From: an uncultured Clostridium sp.
GTDB taxonomy: Bacteria > Bacillota > Clostridia > TANB77 > CAG-508
Assembly: GCA_900557045.1 (NCBI GenBank)
Contig: USQY01000035.1
Span: 1-18,101 of the forward strand
Direction of reading: 5' to 3'
DNA: 18,101 bases
A model generated the notes under the pieces. The model worked only from the letters and a program-made list of their open reading frames with translations. It had not been told where the DNA came from and searched no databases. Positions 15,296 through 18,101 of this stretch are shown here, in pieces (the first letter of the stretch is position 1; each line of letters begins with the position of its first letter). The translations under genes and the position numbers were made by a program.

Positions 15296-15865
15296 TTATC
15301 TTAAATATTTAATACAAGATAAAGTAAAATCAATTGTAATTCCACTTATTAAAATGCAGGATATAATAATTTGAATAGTGCTTGGAATTTTATTAATAAC
15401 TTTTTCTTTGAATTTTTGAGTTAATGGGTATATAAATTTTGTAAATATGATTGTTATTACTCCCCAAAAGAAAGAATTTAACAAAGTTATTCTTCCATTT
15501 AGGTTATAAGTACTGTCAGAGTAGTCCCACCATCTAGTTGCAAATAATGCATCTAGTGCAAATCCAACCATGTATTCGAAAAATGAGAATACTATGGTAA
15601 ACAATATAAAAAGTTTAATATAGCTATTTTTAGATTTACTTTTATCTAAATATATCATTAAAATAAGTGCTCCTGTACCGTATATTGGGCAGATGGGTGA
15701 ATATAAAAAACCTCTTTTAACGAATTGTCCTAATAATCCATAACAAAATAATGTTTCCATTATCCATCCCAAGAAGGAAAATGTAAAGAAACAGAATATA
15801 TATGGTATGAGGTCAAAAAATTTTGTTTCCTTTTTTATTAATTTAGTATTTTCAATAGTTTTCAT
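15296..15865 (-). CDS. CmpB-type membrane protein (putative ABC-transporter permease family)
   Basis: The 189-residue product has about five membrane helices and the hallmarks of the ABC_trans_CmpB family (PF06541): FSFLGWIMETLF (28-40), KRGFLYSPICPIYGTGAL (50-67), an FEYMVGFALDALF segment (96-108), RWWDYSDSTYNLNGRITL (111-128) and SFFWG (131-135). The family is annotated as a putative permease but has no firm biochemical role. A GTG at 15877 would add four residues, but the GGAGG ribosome binding site lies within those codons, so I chose the ATG at 15865. It is 42 bases downstream of the deacetylase gene on the same strand, probably cotranscribed. Its TAA stop immediately follows the end of repeat copy 2. 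Confidence 0.82.
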   Translation of the reverse strand: MKTIENTKLIKKETKFFDLIPYIFCFFTFSFLGWIMETLFCYGLLGQFVKRGFLYSPICPIYGTGALILMIYLDKSKSKNSYIKLFILFTIVFSFFEYMVGFALDALFATRWWDYSDSTYNLNGRITLLNSFFWGVITIIFTKFIYPLTQKFKEKVINKIPSTIQIIISCILISGITIDFTLSCIKYLR

Positions 15866-15907
15866 ATGTTCCTCCACTTAATTAAAATTAAAAAATATTG
15901 AACTATG

Positions 15908-16861
15908 TTATTTTACTTTACTTATAAAAGTTTGTAAAGAGTCGACTTTTGACATACGGATTCTTGGTAAAGCATAGCAGTCCATACCTGGTAAAACACG
16001 TCCATAGTTTACTGTAAATGCTAAAGTATAATTACAATCTTTTAAAGTTTTTTTAGTAGTGTTATTAAAATGTCCAAATGGGTAACAAAATACAATACAG
16101 TTTTTACCTATTATTGATTTACTTTTATTTAAATCTTCACAGGCACTTTCATAAGGTAAAGTTAAAAATGCACCTTTTCCATCAGTACCAGGAATATGCA
16201 TATTATAGGAATGTGATTGAAAATCTATAACAGGTGATTTATATTTGTTTATACAATCTTCATACCATGAAGTAATTAAAAATGATGTAGCATAAAAGTT
16301 ATATTTTTCTAAAACAGGTACAGCTAATCTAAAAAATGATTCATCACCATCATCAACTGTAATAACAACACTTTTTTCTGGTAATCCAATTTCACCATTA
16401 ATAAAATCTTCTACTTCTTTCCAAGTTGGAACATAATAATTATTATCTGCTAAATATTTTATTTGTTCTTCAAATTTATGAATTTCAAGATAATTATTAT
16501 CTGGTCCAGTTTCACCAGCCTGTTCATCGTAGAAAAAATGATACATCAAAACTGGTAATCCTCTTGTAGTAGTGATTTCTGAACATTTCTTACGTTGCTC
16601 ATTAATATTTGCAATTTTAGAAGTTTCAGATTCTGAATCTACTATAATATTAGTTGATTCAGGTTCTTTTGAAAGTTGTGTTTCTTCGTTTTGTGCAGTT
16701 ATTTCAGTATTTTCTGAAATATTATTATTTTTACTTTTAAAAACATCAAAAATATTTTTTTGATGTTTAGTAATTATTGTAAAAGTTAAAAAAAGTATCA
16801 AAACAATAAATATTATTGTAATAAATATACGCATTTTATTTAATTTTCTTTTGTTTCTCAT
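15908..16861 (-). CDS. Membrane-anchored polysaccharide deacetylase (NodB domain)
   Basis: The 317-residue protein has a basic N-terminus, one membrane helix (about 11-30), a Ser/Glu/Asn-rich spacer (about 45-95) and an extracellular NodB-type deacetylase domain from about 100. Motif 1 is TVDDGD (168-173, Asp170-Asp171). The metal-binding histidines are His217 and His222 in SHSYNMH. The CYPFG motif is at 259-263. The LPVLMYHFF opening (102-110) is typical of this group. It should remove acetyl groups from a cell-surface glycan such as peptidoglycan or an exopolysaccharide; the substrate cannot be told from sequence. AAGGGAG precedes the ATG, and a good promoter is seen upstream. It is the first gene of the minus-strand pair. 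Confidence 0.88.
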   Translation of the reverse strand: MRNKRKLNKMRIFITIIFIVLILFLTFTIITKHQKNIFDVFKSKNNNISENTEITAQNEETQLSKEPESTNIIVDSESETSKIANINEQRKKCSEITTTRGLPVLMYHFFYDEQAGETGPDNNYLEIHKFEEQIKYLADNNYYVPTWKEVEDFINGEIGLPEKSVVITVDDGDESFFRLAVPVLEKYNFYATSFLITSWYEDCINKYKSPVIDFQSHSYNMHIPGTDGKGAFLTLPYESACEDLNKSKSIIGKNCIVFCYPFGHFNNTTKKTLKDCNYTLAFTVNYGRVLPGMDCYALPRIRMSKVDSLQTFISKVK

Positions 16862-16912
16862 TAAAAACAGACTCCCTTCTTATTAAATATAATATGTCAT
16901 ATTTTTGATTAA

Positions 16913-16941
16913 AGTATATCAGTTTGTTTATAAAAAAGCAA
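16913..16941 (-). promoter_or_regulatory. Sigma-A type promoter of the deacetylase operon
   Basis: On the minus strand TTGCTT (16936-16941) and TATACT (16913-16918) are separated by exactly 17 bp, about 52 bases upstream of the deacetylase ATG. Both hexamers are close to consensus. Confidence 0.6.
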
Positions 16942-17080
16942 TATACAATTCTAAACAGATTATGTCTTTATTTTGTAAATAAATTGCTTTTTAATGCATT
17001 TAGAATTAACTGGTTGAAAACTAGTATTATGTAGTTGTAGAAATGTATATTAAATAGTAGAAATTAGCAAATTTTTGTGT

Positions 17081-17086
17081 TATAAT
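17081..17086 (+). promoter_or_regulatory. Extended -10 element of the trhP gene
   Basis: TGTTATAAT (TATAAT at 17081-17086, TG at 17078-17079) stands 39 bases before the start codon. The -35 match at 17058-17063 (TAGAAA) is weak, as is usual for extended -10 promoters. Confidence 0.55.
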
Positions 17087-17125
17087 AGTACAAAATGTAA
17101 AAAAGAAAGTGAGAAGAAATAATAT

Positions 17126-18101
17126 ATGAAAAAACCAGAATTATTGGCTCCAGCGGGGTCTTTTGAAAAGGCAAAAATAGCTTTTGAATATGGTGCAGAT
17201 GCAGTATATGCAGGTACATCATCATTATCTTTAAGAACAAGAGCAGAGATGGAAGATGATGATTTAATAAAAACTATACAATATGCACATTCTATTGGAA
17301 AAAAAGTATATACAGCAATAAATATTTATGCATGGGATGATACTTATGAAGAGATAAGAAAACAGGCAAGAATATTACAAGATTTGAAAGTAGATGCTAT
17401 TATAGTAGCTGATGGTGGAGTTGTAGAAATAATAAAACAAGAGGCTCCAGATATTCCTATACATATAAGTACACAAGCAAATATTGTTAGTAGCCATACT
17501 GCAAATTTTTGGTATAAAAATGGTGCTGAAAGGGTTATTTTAGGAAGAGAATTACATAAAAGCCAAATAAAAGAAATTATAGATAATACACCTTCAGATT
17601 TAGAAACAGAGATATTTATACATGGAGCTATTTGCTTTGGATATTCAGGAAGATGTTTTTTGAGTGATTTTTTAGCAGGTAGAAGCGCAAATCTAGGAGA
17701 CTGTGCCCAAAGTTGTAGATGGGCATATAATGTTTATGTAGAAGAATATAATAAACCAGGAAATTTAATGCCTGTTGAATATGATGAAAAAGGAACTTAT
17801 ATTTTTTCATCAAAGGATTTATGTTTAATAAAAGAAATACCTGAAATAATTGAGATGGGTGTAGATAGTTTGAAAATAGAGGGGAGATTAAAAACTGGAT
17901 ATTATTTAGCATCAATAGTAAATGCATATAGAAATGCTATAGATGATTATATAAAAGACCCTGAAAATTATGATTATACTAAATATTTAAAAGAACTTGA
18001 AAAAACAAAAACAAGAGGATTAACAACATTTTATTTTAATGATAGAAATAATAAAGATTTTCAAGAATATGAAGGAAAACAATATAATCCAAACTATGAA
18101 T
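17126..18101 (+). CDS. trhP: U32 family protein, TrhP/YegQ type (3' end outside window)
   Basis: The frame is open from the ATG at 17126 to the window end, giving 325 residues of a longer protein (about 410-450 expected). It shows PELLAPAGSFEKAKIAFEYG (4-23) with GADAVYAG, ERVILGREL (135-143), the signature IHGAICFGYSGRCFLS (165-180), then GDCAQSCR (191-198), FSSKDL (227-232) and SLKIEGRLKTGYY (248-260). Cys170, Cys177, Cys193 and Cys197 are the expected iron-sulfur ligands of U32 proteins. The layout is very like E. coli YegQ/TrhP, which uses prephenate for 5-hydroxylation of tRNA uridine 34. The nearby trmR supports that role. A GTGAG motif at 17109-17113 may be the ribosome binding site. 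RlhA-type U32 proteins are the alternative. Confidence 0.85.
   Translation, partial: MKKPELLAPAGSFEKAKIAFEYGADAVYAGTSSLSLRTRAEMEDDDLIKTIQYAHSIGKKVYTAINIYAWDDTYEEIRKQARILQDLKVDAIIVADGGVVEIIKQEAPDIPIHISTQANIVSSHTANFWYKNGAERVILGRELHKSQIKEIIDNTPSDLETEIFIHGAICFGYSGRCFLSDFLAGRSANLGDCAQSCRWAYNVYVEEYNKPGNLMPVEYDEKGTYIFSSKDLCLIKEIPEIIEMGVDSLKIEGRLKTGYYLASIVNAYRNAIDDYIKDPENYDYTKYLKELEKTKTRGLTTFYFNDRNNKDFQEYEGKQYNPNYE

Noticed and set aside
15147..15374. 75-codon plus-strand open frame at the right side of repeat copy 2
   Set aside because: It covers the repeat arm and the antisense of the CmpB-type gene, with no ribosome binding site or recognisable product.

Overview
The window comes from a low-GC Gram-positive bacterium, most likely a member of the Clostridia. 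The grounds are the strongly AT-rich composition, A/T-ending codons, AGGAGG-type ribosome binding sites before nearly every gene, a YtaF-like sporulation membrane protein, a YlbF protein, and a cmk/plsC/S1 gene block of clostridial type. No rRNA, tRNA, CRISPR array or transposase gene was seen.

Layout. (1) 115-2110: a DUF2726 nuclease-fold protein converges on a DUF4912 protein with a long Lys/Ser/Thr-rich tail; a possible gene remnant and a shared terminator lie between them. (2) 2111-5053: a divergent promoter region holding a 116-bp inverted-repeat element, then a GT4 glycosyltransferase, a YlbF protein and a membrane zinc-metallopeptidase-like protein on the plus strand. (3) 5054-6426: a palindromic repeat element (copy 1), then asd on the minus strand. 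(4) 6613-12487: a plus-strand run with a P-loop ATPase/Asp23-like fusion, a cytidylate kinase-acyltransferase fusion, a four-S1-domain protein, typA and an XTP/dITP pyrophosphatase gene. (5) 12488-13397: a strong hairpin, a 28-bp tandem repeat array and a minus-strand YtaF/MntP-type membrane protein. (6) 13540-14926: a YwaF/TMEM164-type membrane protein and trmR. (7) 14926-15295: palindromic element copy 2. (8) 15296-16861: a minus-strand pair, polysaccharide deacetylase then a CmpB-type membrane protein. (9) 17126 to the window end: a U32 protein of the YegQ/TrhP type, cut by the window edge.

Functional threads. Translation and tRNA/ribosome functions recur (S1 protein, TypA, TrmR, TrhP). 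TrmR and TrhP-type proteins act in one pathway, hydroxylation then methylation of wobble uridine 34. Nucleotide and lipid precursor supply is represented by the Cmk-PlsC fusion and the pyrophosphatase, lysine/threonine/methionine supply by Asd, and the envelope by the deacetylase, glycosyltransferase and several membrane proteins.

The most unusual content is non-coding. Two copies of a long palindromic element each sit exactly between convergent genes, with gene stop codons touching the element ends. They share a 165-bp core of roughly 85% identity by eye that includes a compensatory base-pair change. I do not recognise this as a named family. It is the best candidate here for an undescribed mobile element or structured RNA.
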